Assembly: GCF_003353015.1 (NCBI RefSeq)
Contig: NZ_QREM01000007.1
Span: forward strand, 806,044 to 870,043
DNA length: 64,000 nt
Reading direction: 5' to 3'
Source: Xanthomonas arboricola
GTDB taxonomy: Bacteria; Pseudomonadota; Gammaproteobacteria; Xanthomonadales; Xanthomonadaceae
Shown here: one piece after another, positions 37,483 to 46,690 of the stretch
Position numbering within the stretch: position 1 is the stretch's first letter
Layout: the number at the start of each line of letters is the position of its first letter
Program-made: the position numbers and the translations under genes
Notes under the pieces: model-generated
What the model saw: only the letters and a program-made list of their open reading frames with translations
Database searches by the model: none
Told to the model about the DNA's origin: nothing

Positions 37483-39099
37483 TCAACCATCCCCGATCGC
37501 ACACACAACCGCATGCCCGGCAAGGCGCAGCTGTCCCTGTGCGATTGTTCCATGCTCCACGCCGGGCACACTGACCTGCTCCCACGTGCCCGCCGGCAGC
37601 CCAAGTTCGGCTACGTCGGCCGACAGATTGAATGCAAGCAACAGCACCTGGCCGGCATGCTCGCGCCGGAACATCAGCACAGGCTCAGCGGTGTCGTAGA
37701 ACGTGATCGCCCCCTCGCGCAACGCAGGCTCGCCCTTGCGCCAGGCCAGGAACTGGCGCACCGCACTGAGCACGGACAACGGATCGTCCTGCTGCACACT
37801 CACCGCGTTCGCACGATGCGCATCAAACAGCGGCAGCCACGGCTTGCCACTCGTGAATCCCGCTGACGGCGCAGCCGTCCACGGCATCGGCGTGCGGCAG
37901 CCATCGCGCCCCTTGAAGGTTGGCCAGAAGGTGATGCCGTACGGATCGCGCAGATCCTCGTACGCCACGTCCGCCTCGCCCAGGCCCAGCTCTTCGCCCT
38001 GATACAGACAGATCGACCCGCGCAGCGAACACAGCATCGCCACCACCATCCGCGCGAATGCCGGCGATGCGTCGGCACCGCCCCAGCGCGTCACCGCGCG
38101 CACCACGTCGTGGTTGGAAATGGCCCAGCACGGCCAACCCTCCAACATCGTGGCCTCGAGCCTACTCACCGTCTCGCGGATATAGGCCGCGCTGTAGTCC
38201 TGCACCAGCAGCTCGAAACTGTAGCCCATATGCAGACGGCCGTGAGCGGTGTACTCGGCAGTGGTCGCCAACGAGTCTTCCGACGAGATTTCGCCAAGAC
38301 TCACCGCATTCGGATACCGATCCAGCAGCCGGCGCAAGCGCTCCAGGAACGCCAGATTTTCCGGCTGCGTATTGTTGAAGTAGTGGTACTGATACGCGTA
38401 CGGATTGTCCGCACTGAACCCGCGCCCCACCCGCTTGTCGGCCGGCTTGGCCGGATTGTCGCGCAGCTGCGCATCGTGGAAGCAGAAGTTGATGGCATCC
38501 AGGCGGAACCCATCCACCCCGCGATCCAGCCAGAAGCGGACGTTATCCAGCGTCGCCTGCTGCACCTCGACGTTATGGAAATTGAGGTCCGGCTGGTCAA
38601 CGAGGAAGTTGTGCAGGTAGTACTGCTCGCGCCGCGGCTCCCATTGCCACGCAACCCCACCGAACAGCGACAACCAATTGTTGGGCGGCGCCCCGTCCTC
38701 ACGCGGATCGGCCCACACGTACCAATCGGCTTTCGCGTTGGTCCGGTCCTGCCGGCTCTCCTGGAACCAGGCATGCGCGATCGAGGTATGACTCAACACC
38801 TGATCGATCATCACCTTCAAGCCGAGTCCATGCGCCTTGTCGAGCAGACGATCGAAGTCGTCCAGAGTGCCGAACAAGGGATCCACCCCACGGTAGTCCG
38901 CGATGTCGTAGCCAAAATCGGCCATCGGCGACTTGAAGAACGGCGAAATCCAGATCGCATCCACGCCGAGTCCGGCGATGTAGTCGAGCTTGGCGATGAT
39001 ACCGGGCAGATCGCCCACCCCATCACCATTGGAATCCAGAAAACTCCGCGGATAAATCTGATAGATGACGGCCCCGCGCCACCATGGTGTCTGCGACAT
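37483..39099 (-). CDS. xgtA: GH13 alpha-glucosidase (XgtA-like)
   Basis: 538 aa, no signal peptide, so cytoplasmic. GH13 oligo-1,6-glucosidase/alpha-glucosidase group: VIYQIYPRSFLDSNGDG at the N terminus, Asp201 nucleophile in FRLDAINF, Glu270 acid/base in SLGEISSED, Asp331 in SNHDVVR. Length and catalytic positions agree with XgtA, the transglucosylating alpha-glucosidase of X. campestris WU-9701. It hydrolyses imported maltose and short maltodextrins. Its own promoter carries operator 3 about 91 bp upstream of the ATG. Confidence 0.92.
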   Translation of the reverse strand: MSQTPWWRGAVIYQIYPRSFLDSNGDGVGDLPGIIAKLDYIAGLGVDAIWISPFFKSPMADFGYDIADYRGVDPLFGTLDDFDRLLDKAHGLGLKVMIDQVLSHTSIAHAWFQESRQDRTNAKADWYVWADPREDGAPPNNWLSLFGGVAWQWEPRREQYYLHNFLVDQPDLNFHNVEVQQATLDNVRFWLDRGVDGFRLDAINFCFHDAQLRDNPAKPADKRVGRGFSADNPYAYQYHYFNNTQPENLAFLERLRRLLDRYPNAVSLGEISSEDSLATTAEYTAHGRLHMGYSFELLVQDYSAAYIRETVSRLEATMLEGWPCWAISNHDVVRAVTRWGGADASPAFARMVVAMLCSLRGSICLYQGEELGLGEADVAYEDLRDPYGITFWPTFKGRDGCRTPMPWTAAPSAGFTSGKPWLPLFDAHRANAVSVQQDDPLSVLSAVRQFLAWRKGEPALREGAITFYDTAEPVLMFRREHAGQVLLLAFNLSADVAELGLPAGTWEQVSVPGVEHGTIAQGQLRLAGHAVVCAIGDG

Positions 39100-39471
39100 G
39101 TACGCCCCTCCCGGGCCATTGCGGGCGCTAGAACAAGCGCCTAACCAAGGCCGTTAGCGTAGCGGCGCACGCAGCACGCAGCGCACTTGTGCATACGTAT
39201 TCATGTCGCCGGGCGGCGACGACGCGATAGCTCAGAAAGCTCCATTACGATCCGCAGCATCTCACCGGTCGCCAAGAGGGCGCGGCATGAAAAAGACTTC
39301 AGACTCAAGCGCATCGAAGCATCGCTTGTAAAAATTCCTTTCGGCAACTGAAACTGGCGGCTGATGAGCCGACACTAAAAAGCGACCCATCACGAAGCTG
39401 CCAGTAACAACCGCCTCGCCCGTCCGGTAATCTGCAACGGGCTTTAAAACACTACGGATACTGACTTGAGA
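39100..39471. promoter_or_regulatory. Junction between the sugar locus and the VirB cluster
   Basis: 372 bp between the alpha-glucosidase start and the virB4 stop. It carries operator 3 (39190-39203). No virB5, virB6 or effector/immunity gene or clear fragment of one is seen, although those genes normally follow virB4 in related strains. No strong terminator for the vir operon is visible. Confidence 0.6.
39190..39203. promoter_or_regulatory. Putative LacI-family operator 3
   Basis: TGCATACGTATTCA, identical to operator 1, 91 bp before the alpha-glucosidase ATG. Confidence 0.75.
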
Positions 39472-41928
39472 TTATGCGTGATCCTCAAGATCGGCGCCTT
39501 TGGCGTGCTTGCGCTTACCTGAGCCTTTTCGGTTCGCATAGAAGTCTTCCAGCCACTGCTCTGGCGTCAACTGGTCTACGCTTACACCCAACTTGTCGGC
39601 TTTGCGCGACAAAATTTGATGCATGATTTCAATGTTATCGGTCGAGGATGAAATCACCGAAAGAGCATCATCCATCCCACGCAGATTGAGCTGACACACC
39701 GCTGAGGCGTGGCCCTGCTTGACCAAGAAGCAACGCGAGCGTTCGTCCAGCGATACCACCACTTGGTATTCGGCATCAGTGAGCTTGAGCCCTTCGATGT
39801 AGTCGTCGCGGCTGGCACTGGGATTGGGCAGCAGGATCATGGTTGCAGTCTGTTCGATCAACGCCGCTGCGATGTCGCTGGCCAGTGCGTCTTCCGGACT
39901 TTGGGTAGCGAAAATTCCCAGGCCATTCTGCTTACGGATGGTCTTCTGCTTGTTCTTGGCGAAGTCCTTCAGGCCGCCCTTGCCGTCCAGGATCTTCCAG
40001 AACTCGTCCATGACATAGATCAATGGGCGGCCGTCGATCAGCGCTTCCAGGCGATGCAGTAGATAGTTGATCACCGGCACGCGCACTTCGGCGTTGTCGA
40101 TCACGTCGGTATAGTCGAAACCGATGATCGATGCGCGCGTCAGGTCGACGGTGTCCACTGGGTTGTCAAACACCCAGCCCAGCGAATTGCCGGCGGTCCA
40201 TCGGCGCAGGCGTGCATACAGCCCGTCGTCGCCCATATTGGGCAGGCTCTTGCGGAAGTTGCTCATGCTGCGCAGGTGCATCGGCGTATCCAGCATGCCT
40301 TCCACCGCGCGATAGATATCTTCTTCCTCGCGTGCGCTGTACTCGGTCTTGCCGCCCAGCACCTTGATCAGCTCGGCCAGAAATTGCGTGTTGGCCTCAT
40401 TGCGTTCGCACTGGAACGGATTAAATCCCGTCGGCGCGCCGTTTTCCAACGCCAGATAGTTGCCGCCGCAGGCACGCACGAAGATCTCCGCGCCACGATC
40501 CTTGTCGAAAAAGAAAATTGTCGGAATGGGGTCGAATTTCTGCACCTGGCTCAACAGGAAGTTGATCAATGCCGTCTTGCCGGTACCGGACTTGCCGATC
40601 ACCATGGTGTTGCCGATCGCCTTCTCGCCCAACGAGTTCTCAGCCGGGTGCGTGGCATGGAAATTGAAGTAGTAAGGTTGACCGTTGGTGGTCTGCAACG
40701 TGGTGACGCAATCGCCCCACGGATTGTTGTGCAGCTTGCCTTGGGCAAAATTGTGCAGCGGCGACAGGCCCAGGAAATTGAGCGAACTCAGATTGGCAAT
40801 GCGCGTACGGAAGCGCCAGTTGCCAGGCAGCTGCGCGTAAAACGACGAGGCGATTGCCAGGTCTTCCTTTGATGAGACGAAACCGGCGTTGGAGAGCTCA
40901 GCGCGCGTGGTCGCGATTTGCCGGGCAAGTTTTTCCTGGCTGTCGGCGTACACCGCAACGGTGAAGTGATACTCGCCCAGCACGAAGTTGCCTGAGGCCA
41001 CGTCGTCCATCGCCAGATCCAGATCACGGATCTGGCTGGAAGATTTGTCGCCCGATGAAATCATCATGCCTTTGGTACGCTCCAGCACCTTCAGTGCGTC
41101 GTGGCGACCAACAGGGCTGAAGGAGTGAGTGACCACATACTCGAAGTCCAGGTACTTCAAGCCATTGAGGATGCCGGGATAGGTGCCATCGGCGTATTCC
41201 TTGACGTTTAGGATGGCCCCGAAATGGTTGATGCCGTCCGGCGTGCGAATGACAAAGTCACCAGTCTTGTTGGCGAACATGTGCTTGCTGACGGGCAGGT
41301 ACGCTGGAACCGGCGCCTGCAGCACAGGAACCGGCTCGTCAATCCGGTTCAATAGATAGCCAAGAAATTCCAGCGTCTCGGAGAAAACGATCCCATTCTT
41401 TGCCTCGTACATTCCAAGGCGATAGGGCGAATAGTCTTTTAGCACCGCTTCCACGTTGGTCGCCAGCTCGATCACCTTCGCAATCGCCTGTTCTTCTTCG
41501 ACTCGAACCCTGTCAGGATCACTGGATTTTTCGACCAACCGACGCCCGGTAACCACAGGGCGATAAATCATGCTGAAATACAATTCATTCTGCATGATCT
41601 TCTGGGACGACAGCGCTGCGTAGTACTCATTGGACAGCGACTGATTGAACGCCTGCTTGAAACGGCCGGAGTTGCTGATCTTGCGCCGACGTCGAACATC
41701 ATGTGCCCAGAACGCAACGTTTGCGAAATCCGGCGCGCGCAGGGTTTGGACAAGACGGTTGAACGTGTTGTGCCGCTGCTCCAGCTCAAACTCGTCACGT
41801 CCAACGAAAGGCAGGCCTGCAAGATGCCAGATCAACAGATAGTCACCACCGGTCGTCTTTAGAACGGACGGTGCGACGTGCGTCGAAACGGAGACGAATT
41901 CGCTGATCGGACTATCTGGGCTGAACAT
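39472..41928 (-). CDS. virB4: VirB4, T4SS ATPase
   Basis: 818 aa, full-length VirB4. N-terminal membrane-proximal domain (CagE/TrbE/VirB family) and a C-terminal RecA-like domain with Walker A GKSGTGKT near residue 440, Walker B-type IYVMDEFW, and the FATQSPEDAL block. It energises pilus and translocation-channel function at the inner membrane. The C terminus has a short basic tail. Last gene of the vir operon here. It is separated from virB3 by 100 bases holding a hairpin. Confidence 0.97.
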   Translation of the reverse strand: MFSPDSPISEFVSVSTHVAPSVLKTTGGDYLLIWHLAGLPFVGRDEFELEQRHNTFNRLVQTLRAPDFANVAFWAHDVRRRRKISNSGRFKQAFNQSLSNEYYAALSSQKIMQNELYFSMIYRPVVTGRRLVEKSSDPDRVRVEEEQAIAKVIELATNVEAVLKDYSPYRLGMYEAKNGIVFSETLEFLGYLLNRIDEPVPVLQAPVPAYLPVSKHMFANKTGDFVIRTPDGINHFGAILNVKEYADGTYPGILNGLKYLDFEYVVTHSFSPVGRHDALKVLERTKGMMISSGDKSSSQIRDLDLAMDDVASGNFVLGEYHFTVAVYADSQEKLARQIATTRAELSNAGFVSSKEDLAIASSFYAQLPGNWRFRTRIANLSSLNFLGLSPLHNFAQGKLHNNPWGDCVTTLQTTNGQPYYFNFHATHPAENSLGEKAIGNTMVIGKSGTGKTALINFLLSQVQKFDPIPTIFFFDKDRGAEIFVRACGGNYLALENGAPTGFNPFQCERNEANTQFLAELIKVLGGKTEYSAREEEDIYRAVEGMLDTPMHLRSMSNFRKSLPNMGDDGLYARLRRWTAGNSLGWVFDNPVDTVDLTRASIIGFDYTDVIDNAEVRVPVINYLLHRLEALIDGRPLIYVMDEFWKILDGKGGLKDFAKNKQKTIRKQNGLGIFATQSPEDALASDIAAALIEQTATMILLPNPSASRDDYIEGLKLTDAEYQVVVSLDERSRCFLVKQGHASAVCQLNLRGMDDALSVISSSTDNIEIMHQILSRKADKLGVSVDQLTPEQWLEDFYANRKGSGKRKHAKGADLEDHA

Positions 41929-41978
41929 GGCCTTACCAATTTAAGAGGAAGCATCATGGTGATGCAGTCGTGCAAAAC

Positions 41979-42013
41979 ACCAACCCCACGCGACTTGCGG
42001 GCGTGGGGTTGGT
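41979..42013 (-). terminator. Hairpin between virB3 and virB4 (possible attenuator)
   Basis: A perfect 13-bp stem ACCAACCCCACGC / GCGTGGGGTTGGT with a 9-base loop, followed on the minus strand by GTTTTGC. Placed inside the vir operon, it could partly stop transcription before virB4. Confidence 0.55.
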
Positions 42014-42028
42014 TAGCGGCCTACGTGC

Positions 42029-42340
42029 CTACTGACGTTTTCCTGTGGGGTTCTTGCGGTACTCATTGGGACTGAATACCCACATTCCCGAGTAACGCTG
42101 GGCATTTCGCACACGCATGCGAAACAACCATCGCAGTCCCAACAGCCTGAAGATCATCTCGTCTCGCTTTGCCACTTGCTGCATGGCAAAAATGATGACT
42201 GGGATTGTCAACAGGTACCAAAGATCGAAATACATTCCCAGCAGCAGGCCACTGCCGGCTCCGATGAAAAACGGGATATAAGGCACTCCCAGGAACATCG
42301 CCGGACGGGTACACCCACGGAAGAGAACGTCTTTATGCAT
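42029..42340 (-). CDS. virB3: VirB3, inner-membrane T4SS subunit
   Basis: 103 aa. Starts MHKDVLFRGCTRPAMFLGVP, followed by one or two hydrophobic helices (PYIPFFIGAGSGLLLGMYF and LWYLLTIPVIIFAM), the usual VirB3 pattern. It works with VirB4 in pilus and channel assembly. The start overlaps the virB2 end by 8 bases. Codons upstream of this ATG lie inside virB2 and were not used. Confidence 0.93.
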   Translation of the reverse strand: MHKDVLFRGCTRPAMFLGVPYIPFFIGAGSGLLLGMYFDLWYLLTIPVIIFAMQQVAKRDEMIFRLLGLRWLFRMRVRNAQRYSGMWVFSPNEYRKNPTGKRQ

Positions 42341-42737
42341 AATACTGAGCGATGTGAAGCAGCGTGATCGACGCAGTGGTGCAATCCTGACCACCACCTT
42401 CCTTACCGATCACCATGTTGGCAATCTGGGCAGCGGCACCGATCAGAACACCACCGATCAAAATCGGGGAAACTTCGGAAATTCGCTTGTGAGCAAATGC
42501 AATCTGGTAGCCGGCAATGATCACAGCGATCGTGACAACGAGCGCTGAGCCCATGTTCAACAGACCATTGACGTTTTCAAGGAAGCCGCACATCTTTTCG
42601 CCGGTCTCTCCGAGACCGCCTTCTGCCGAGGCCCCACCCGCAACTAGTAGTAACGAAGTGAATGCCAACGCTTTCAGGGCCTGGGCTCCAATCATTTTGG
42701 CGTCAGCGGCCGTCTTCTTGTTAATTTCAAACTTCAT
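42333..42737 (-). CDS. virB2: VirB2, T4SS major pilin
   Basis: 134 aa. Long signal peptide (LKALAFTSLLLVAGGASA), then a mature pilin with two hydrophobic helices (GSALVVTIAVIIAGYQIAFA and ISPILIGGVLIGAA-like region) separated by the basic loop HKRISE. Mature size is about 95 residues. It forms the pilus. Confidence 0.93.
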   Translation of the reverse strand: MKFEINKKTAADAKMIGAQALKALAFTSLLLVAGGASAEGGLGETGEKMCGFLENVNGLLNMGSALVVTIAVIIAGYQIAFAHKRISEVSPILIGGVLIGAAAQIANMVIGKEGGGQDCTTASITLLHIAQYYA

Positions 42738-42798
42738 ATCAATCTCCTTGGGAACGGGGGGGTGTAATAGCCAATCCGTGGCAGGTTTTCCTTCCTGG

Positions 42799-43635
42799 TT
42801 AAAAAACGAATGCGGTATCTATCTGCTGTGTCGCAGGCACCGGTCGGGCAGGAACGGCGCTGGCTGGCGCTTGGTTTGTCACCGTTGGGGCTTGCGGCAC
42901 GCCGCCGGCAGGTAGGGCAACACCCCGCCCCTGTCCAGTTGCCTTGACCACATATAGTTCGTTGTCGGCCGTACTGGCCTGGGATACCTGGGGCGGTGGC
43001 AGCTGTGCAGGCGTGGGCGATGCAATCATAGGACCCTGCTGTGAAGCTTCTGTGCGCCCGGGACTTGCGAGATCCTGAATTCGACGCGCCACGATTGCAT
43101 CAGCCAGCTCGGCGGCTGCCTGACGCAAGGGATTTTCGACACGGACCTTGATCGGGCGATTCGGAATCACGGCGATCGGCTCGGCCCCCGAAGATGCCAC
43201 CGACTGACGAATGGAGGCATAGATCTTCTGGACATACCCATGCTTGAAGCCGGTTTCGAAGTTGCCAGAGTAGTAGCAACTGAACGACTTGCCCCAGTTG
43301 GCGCCGGATCGCGAGTGGCACTCGGCCAGGATCCTGGATGCAGCAACCAGGTTGGGACACTTGGCAAAGGCCATTTCATAACTGCTCAGCCCGTACTTCT
43401 GCAGGTTGTAGCGATTGACCTGACCAAGTCCCAGGGAGAAATTGTAACCCTTCTGTTCCAGCATCTTGGCCGTGGCTACCGCTTCTTCGAGCCCGCGCGG
43501 TTCGCGTGCAAGGCGGCCACCGACTACGCCGATGGCGTACGGATTGCGCGAAGACTCAACGCGAACGACGTGCTGCATGACCTCGCCGGGGACAGCAAGT
43601 CCAGTACATCCCATCAATTCCATGCCGGGCAGCAT
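42799..43635 (-). CDS. virB1: VirB1, lytic transglycosylase
   Basis: 278 aa. SLT domain in the first 160 residues, with the catalytic glutamate in VVRVESSRNPYAIG and downstream LGLGQVNRYNL and AECHSRSGANW. It opens peptidoglycan for assembly of the secretion apparatus. The C-terminal 110 residues are Pro/Ala/Gln-rich. No clear N-terminal signal peptide is present, so export may need another route or the domain may be recruited differently. Shine-Dalgarno AAGGAG is 6 bases before the ATG. Confidence 0.9.
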   Translation of the reverse strand: MLPGMELMGCTGLAVPGEVMQHVVRVESSRNPYAIGVVGGRLAREPRGLEEAVATAKMLEQKGYNFSLGLGQVNRYNLQKYGLSSYEMAFAKCPNLVAASRILAECHSRSGANWGKSFSCYYSGNFETGFKHGYVQKIYASIRQSVASSGAEPIAVIPNRPIKVRVENPLRQAAAELADAIVARRIQDLASPGRTEASQQGPMIASPTPAQLPPPQVSQASTADNELYVVKATGQGRGVALPAGGVPQAPTVTNQAPASAVPARPVPATQQIDTAFVF

Positions 43636-43680
43636 AACGGTCTCCTTGAAACTGGATCGACGTCAATCATTGGCGGCCGG

Positions 43681-44739
43681 TCAACCACCACGCAGGGTTC
43701 TTGCCGGATCGAAATCGATCCCGGTAATAAAGCGGCGCCCAGCGTGCGCCTTGATGTGCACCACGATATCGATGGTCATACGCAGCAGGCGTTTGATCAC
43801 CTCGAATTCCAGCCCGGAGCCTTCGTTGGACGCCTTCACCATGAGCGCAAGCTGGTCCCAGGTCTGTTCAACGCTGCCGGCATGGCAGCTGGTGATCGAA
43901 CCAGGATGGCCAGATGCGCAATTACGGATGAAATAAAACGATTCATCGCCACGCAACTCGGCCAGGATGATTCGATCCGGCTTCATGCGCAGGCAAGCCT
44001 CCATACAACTCTTGGCAGTCACATTACTCGCACTCTGGCCGCCTTTCGAGTACAGCAGGTGCACCGAATTGGGCTGACTGATGAAGAGCTCGCGTGCGTC
44101 TTCAATGGTGACCAGGCGTTCCTCGTTCGGAATGTGATTGACCAAGGCCTTCATGAAGGTGGTCTTGCCGCTACCGGTTGCACCGGCAACCACAACGTTC
44201 TTCTTGTAAAGCACTGCTTTCTTGAAGAACTCCGAGTACTCCTTGTTGCGACGCAACTCGAGTAGTTCGCGATCGTGATCGCTGACATCGGCAGCCTGCT
44301 CGAGCACCTGATCAAAAAATCCGTCGCTGGTGTACTGCTCGAGGGTCTTGGTGTGTTTGGAGGGCAGGCGAATCGTGATCGAGACCTTGCCGGCATCGCA
44401 GGCAGGCGGAATGACGAACTGCGCGCGCTGTCCCGTTGGAAAGGTCAGAGAGACCACCGGATCAGCATCGGTGATGCGCTGCCCGGTGTTGCTTTCGTTG
44501 ACGACCGCCGTACAGAACTGCCTGGCCCGATCAAAGGTCAGCGACGGCACATCCATGCGTTGCCAGCCATTGATTGTCTCCAGATACAGCTCGCCGGGAC
44601 GATTGATGCAAATTTCCGTGACTTCGGGCGAATTCAAGTAGTCCAGGATCCCCAGGACGGAATACTGGTAATCCAGGAAATCATTCGAGATCCGCGCAGT
44701 CGGAGAATCGTCGATCGTCGTGGCGGTCGTCGCGCTCAC
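43681..44739 (-). CDS. virB11: VirB11, T4SS traffic ATPase
   Basis: 352 aa, hexameric VirB11/PulE-type ATPase. N-terminal domain, then Walker A VAGATGSGKTTFMKAL near residue 180, Asp box LVTIEDARELF, Walker B LRGDESFYFIRNC and His box SCHAGSVEQTWDQL. It energises substrate transfer and pilus dynamics at the cytoplasmic face of the inner membrane. Overlaps the virB10 stop by four bases. Confidence 0.97.
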   Translation of the reverse strand: MSATTATTIDDSPTARISNDFLDYQYSVLGILDYLNSPEVTEICINRPGELYLETINGWQRMDVPSLTFDRARQFCTAVVNESNTGQRITDADPVVSLTFPTGQRAQFVIPPACDAGKVSITIRLPSKHTKTLEQYTSDGFFDQVLEQAADVSDHDRELLELRRNKEYSEFFKKAVLYKKNVVVAGATGSGKTTFMKALVNHIPNEERLVTIEDARELFISQPNSVHLLYSKGGQSASNVTAKSCMEACLRMKPDRIILAELRGDESFYFIRNCASGHPGSITSCHAGSVEQTWDQLALMVKASNEGSGLEFEVIKRLLRMTIDIVVHIKAHAGRRFITGIDFDPARTLRGG

Positions 44740-45926
44740 TTAGGCAGCACCGCAGAGAAATCGACGTCCTTCGCAACATACACGTTCAGGACCGTTCCTT
44801 GATTGATCGTCAGCGTTGCAGGGCGACGTCCCGATTTTTCCACCGCCTGTTGCGCGAGTTGCTGCACGCTCTGGGCGGTATTGCTCTCGAATGGCTGCTG
44901 CGTGATGATCCCGGAGCCCACACCGATGGTGGTGGTCTCCGGACCGTACTCCGCAGCCGCGTACTTGAAAGCGTCGCTTAAAAGGCTGATGAACAACGCC
45001 GAGGCAATCTTGTTACCCCAGTGAGCGTCGTACTGGCCAGGATGACCAGCACTGCCGAGCGTGTCGATACCCGGGCCAACCAGAGTGACATCGAGCCCGG
45101 TAGGAGTAGTCACGCGATCCCAGACAACCTGCAGGCGCCGGGTAGTTGGTTCGCCTGCACCGTACTGACCCAGCATCTTCGAACCCTTCGGCAGCAGCAG
45201 ATTGTGCCCGTTAATCGAATAAACAGGTTCGGTCACGATGCAGGAGGTATAGCCGCCGAAGTCGGAAATGATCCGCGTTTCCAGAATGCAGCGGATATAG
45301 GTACCGCGCACGAGCAAACCGTCAGGATTGCTGATCGGCTTTGCCAGCGTCACCTGCTCATCTTCTCGTGCTCCAGGCTGTGCGCCAGTCTGACCCGCCA
45401 TCCCGGGAACGCCCGCAGCGCTACCGCCAGCTGCAGCGGACTGCTCAGCAAGAATGCGTCGTTCCAGCAAGGTAGGCGCGCGCGGACGCTCTGGAGCGGC
45501 GGAGGGCATGCTGTCGTTATCGTCGACAGGCATGGGCGGCAGTGGCGGCAAACTCGGTTGTTGCACAAGAGGCACCGGAGCCGTCTCGACGGGTGCTGTC
45601 ATATTTTGTGGAAGCGCAGGCGCCACAACCGTCTCGGCACGCTGCTTCACCGGCGCAGAATCGTCAGAATCCTGCTTTGCCAACCAGAAAATGGCCAAAA
45701 GCAACAAGCCGGCAACCAGTGCGAGAAAAACTAGCGCCTTCCGATTCAACCGCTTGATGTCGCTGGACCGCAACACAGGCTCGTTCGAATCCAGATCCGG
45801 CTCCGCAGCTGCTTGCTGGCGTGCGAAATACGGATTACTGCGCTCGTCGTACTCGTTGGTCGCAGGCTCATCCGATCGATTGTCCCGGGAGCGCTCATCA
45901 GGACTGTTTGGAATATTCGAGTTCAC
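44736..45926 (-). CDS. virB10: VirB10, T4SS core-complex protein
   Basis: 396 aa. Short cytoplasmic N terminus, one inner-membrane helix (ALVFLALVAGLLLLAIFWLA, about residues 65-84), a proline-rich periplasmic linker, and the TrbI/VirB10 C-terminal domain (IRCILETRIISDFGGYTSC; LLLPKGSKMLGQYG) that reaches the outer membrane. Start GTG overlaps the virB9 region boundary in the usual GTGA manner. It spans both membranes and relays ATPase signals. Confidence 0.97.
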   Translation of the reverse strand: MNSNIPNSPDERSRDNRSDEPATNEYDERSNPYFARQQAAAEPDLDSNEPVLRSSDIKRLNRKALVFLALVAGLLLLAIFWLAKQDSDDSAPVKQRAETVVAPALPQNMTAPVETAPVPLVQQPSLPPLPPMPVDDNDSMPSAAPERPRAPTLLERRILAEQSAAAGGSAAGVPGMAGQTGAQPGAREDEQVTLAKPISNPDGLLVRGTYIRCILETRIISDFGGYTSCIVTEPVYSINGHNLLLPKGSKMLGQYGAGEPTTRRLQVVWDRVTTPTGLDVTLVGPGIDTLGSAGHPGQYDAHWGNKIASALFISLLSDAFKYAAAEYGPETTTIGVGSGIITQQPFESNTAQSVQQLAQQAVEKSGRRPATLTINQGTVLNVYVAKDVDFSAVLPK

Positions 45927-46690
45927 TTTTGCTTGTTCCTTCGCAGACCGACGACATTATCGCCATGACGAACTACCAGGAAGGGGTAAGTTCCATGAAC
46001 GATCAAGGTATTACCCTCAACGGTCGTATTCACGAGAAAGTCCTCGCTATGCTCTTTCTCACGAGCAAACACCGCCGGAAAGTTACCCGTAGGAAATCGT
46101 GTTAAATCCATATTGATGTAAGTGAACTTACCATCATCGTAGACCCGGCTCGGAATCAACCAGGACTTCTTGGTTCGCGTAGCATAGTCATAGTCATAAT
46201 AGTAGCGACGATCCTTGAGAATCTTCGCATTCAATAGAGGACCATCCTTAGCAGCCGCAGCATCCTCGACATTATTGAAGCTCGTATCCTTTGGGTAACT
46301 GAATACGACTTTATACTGCACACCTGCCTGCTTGGCCTGCTCCAGGCGCTGCCAATCGGTCGCAACGACCTTTAGCTCGAGAATATAAGAATGCGTCGCG
46401 GTACGAATCATCATGTTCGTATCGACATCGACATTCTTGGGCTTCAAATAGAAGACATTTTCACGACGTGTCAGCTCCCAGCCTCCGGTGAAACCCGTGC
46501 TGTAGTCAAGAATCTTTTCATTGGGACTGAGTTCGATCTGGGTGGTGATGCCCAGTCCGGTACGCACCTGATAGATACGGTCGGGTGCGTACTCATATTC
46601 TTGAACGACCTGGGCAGCAGCCGAGAATGCGCACAGTACAAGTGGCAGTGCTGCAGCCAATGCCGCCCTGTAGGGGTTAGAGGGTTTCAT
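45923..46690 (-). CDS. virB9: VirB9, T4SS outer-membrane complex protein
   Basis: 255 aa. Signal peptide (LAAALPLVLCAFSAAAQ), N-terminal domain (YAPDRIYQVRTGLGITTQIE) and C-terminal beta-sandwich (RVYDDGKFTYINMDLTRFP; TLIVHGTYPFLVVRHGDNVV). It binds VirB7 and VirB10 to form the ring layer. Overlaps virB8 by four bases. Confidence 0.97.
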   Translation of the reverse strand: MKPSNPYRAALAAALPLVLCAFSAAAQVVQEYEYAPDRIYQVRTGLGITTQIELSPNEKILDYSTGFTGGWELTRRENVFYLKPKNVDVDTNMMIRTATHSYILELKVVATDWQRLEQAKQAGVQYKVVFSYPKDTSFNNVEDAAAAKDGPLLNAKILKDRRYYYDYDYATRTKKSWLIPSRVYDDGKFTYINMDLTRFPTGNFPAVFAREKEHSEDFLVNTTVEGNTLIVHGTYPFLVVRHGDNVVGLRRNKQK

